From contig NC_052664.1 of the NCBI RefSeq assembly GCF_016802725.1, positions 29,839,275-29,903,274 on the forward strand: a stretch of 64,000 nucleotides of DNA, in the 5' to 3' direction. Origin of the DNA: Solenopsis invicta (lineage: Eukaryota; Arthropoda; Insecta; Hymenoptera; Formicidae). A model generated the notes under the pieces. That model was given only the letters and a program-made list of their open reading frames with translations, was not told the origin of the DNA and ran no database searches. Below are positions 63,344 through 64,000 of this stretch, in pieces. Within the stretch, counting starts at the first letter, position 1, and the number at the start of each line of letters is the position of its first letter. Made by a program: the position numbers and the translations under genes.

Positions 63344-64000
63344 GGTAGCGTGTGATGTTGACACATTCCATTGAGAAAGATCGCGTTAAACTTGCACGAA
63401 CTCCTATCGATGCAGCTGTCGTGCAATACAGTTTAACTCAAATTTAAAATGACAGGAACGGCCATATGTCGGATCCGAGGAATGGCTAGGATCACAAGAC
63501 GCGTTCTCGCTCGTCAGAAACGGCACTCACAATCCGATCTTCGTTTGAAATCGTTAAAACGGCTAAGTACACCCAAGGACTTTGATTCTGTCCATGGGGA
63601 AATTTTCCAAACTGAGAAGTCAACACTTTCTACATACTCGCAGTTCATGATTAATGAAACAACTAGAGCTTATTGGTTGTTACGTTAATCATGAACTGTA
63701 AGTATGTAGAAAGATAGCTACTTTTCAGTTTGAAAAATTTCCCCATGGACAGAATCAAAGTCCTTGGGTGTACACGCATCTCACGATCTTAAATATAAAA
63801 TCGTATTATGAATACTGCTGAATTGACTTTTCTTTCCAATTTTTACATCGTAATTTTCTTTCTTCTCTGAAGACTAAGTTTAACATGATTGGTTTATACA
63901 TTCAGGTCTGGTGGAAATTAAGAGCAAGAACCAATCGTATTAAAGAACCTCACACAGTTACAAAGCTGCTATTTCTGCTGAACACAGCCAATGAACTTGC
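63344..64000. other. CEP295-like upstream region
   Basis: Promoter and upstream flank of the CEP295-like gene, containing the MITE described separately. After the MITE the DNA is AT-rich with no recognised gene up to the window edge. Confidence 0.5.
63567..63773. mobile_element. 207-bp palindromic MITE upstream of CEP295-like gene
   Basis: Arms of about 98 bp begin GTACACCCAAGGACTTTGAT and match in inverted orientation with roughly ten differences. They include TTCTGTCCATGGGGAAAT and CAGTTCATGATTAA, leaving only a few bases of loop. The plus-strand 79-codon frame across it is spurious. No clear target duplication. It lies about 220 bp upstream of the start codon, so it may sit in or near the promoter. 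Confidence 0.85.

Noticed and set aside
1..64000. CRISPR arrays, tRNA or rRNA genes
   Set aside because: No regularly spaced identical repeats with unique spacers, no convincing tRNA cloverleaf with a GTTC-type T-loop, and no rRNA-like sequence were seen by eye. A tRNAscan or Rfam search would be decisive.

Overview
The window looks like nuclear DNA from an insect, most likely a hymenopteran and plausibly an ant. The reasons are spliced genes with GT-AG introns, an AT-rich background broken by CpG-rich islands, abundant microsatellites, and protein sequences that read as insect orthologues. No bacterial operon, phage, CRISPR array or viral gene is visible. Species assignment is inference only.

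Positions 1-22,739 hold no gene I can support. AT-rich DNA alternates with GC-richer, purine-tract-rich blocks: (GA)n runs near 10.2, 16.2 and 17.1 kb, and a large TAG/CAG/GGC triplet cluster at 7.25-7.55 kb. Several fold-back or MITE-like elements are present (11.94-12.09, 14.88-15.49, 19.41-19.81 and 20.36-20.51 kb). This could be an intergenic regulatory landscape or part of a very large intron of a gene outside the window.

From 22.7 kb the window is gene-dense. mRpL46 (mitochondrial ribosomal protein, + strand) converges on BUD23 (18S rRNA methyltransferase, - strand). The gap between them is filled by a striking ~2.09-kb inverted repeat with a CpG-rich core (about 24,501-26,590). Five more genes follow, all on the minus strand: eIF4A, an insect membrane protein resembling the APD1-4 family, ASCC1, Set2/SETD2 (H3K36 methyltransferase, complete with AWS-SET-postSET, WW and SRI regions), and a long centriolar protein resembling CEP295/Ana1. 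Exon-intron structures were reconstructed from reading-frame continuity and splice sites, and the summed exon lengths give uninterrupted frames. The exceptions are the unresolved first exons of the APD-like gene and one splice junction in Set2.

The genes are mostly housekeeping functions in ribosome biogenesis, translation initiation, transcription-coupled chromatin marking, alkylation repair/transcription coactivation and centriole assembly. I see no sign that they form a single pathway. The most unusual material is repetitive: the giant palindrome, a TGCCG-reiterated terminal-inverted-repeat element, a hAT-like 153-bp MITE with an 8-bp target duplication, and a composite nested fold-back element.
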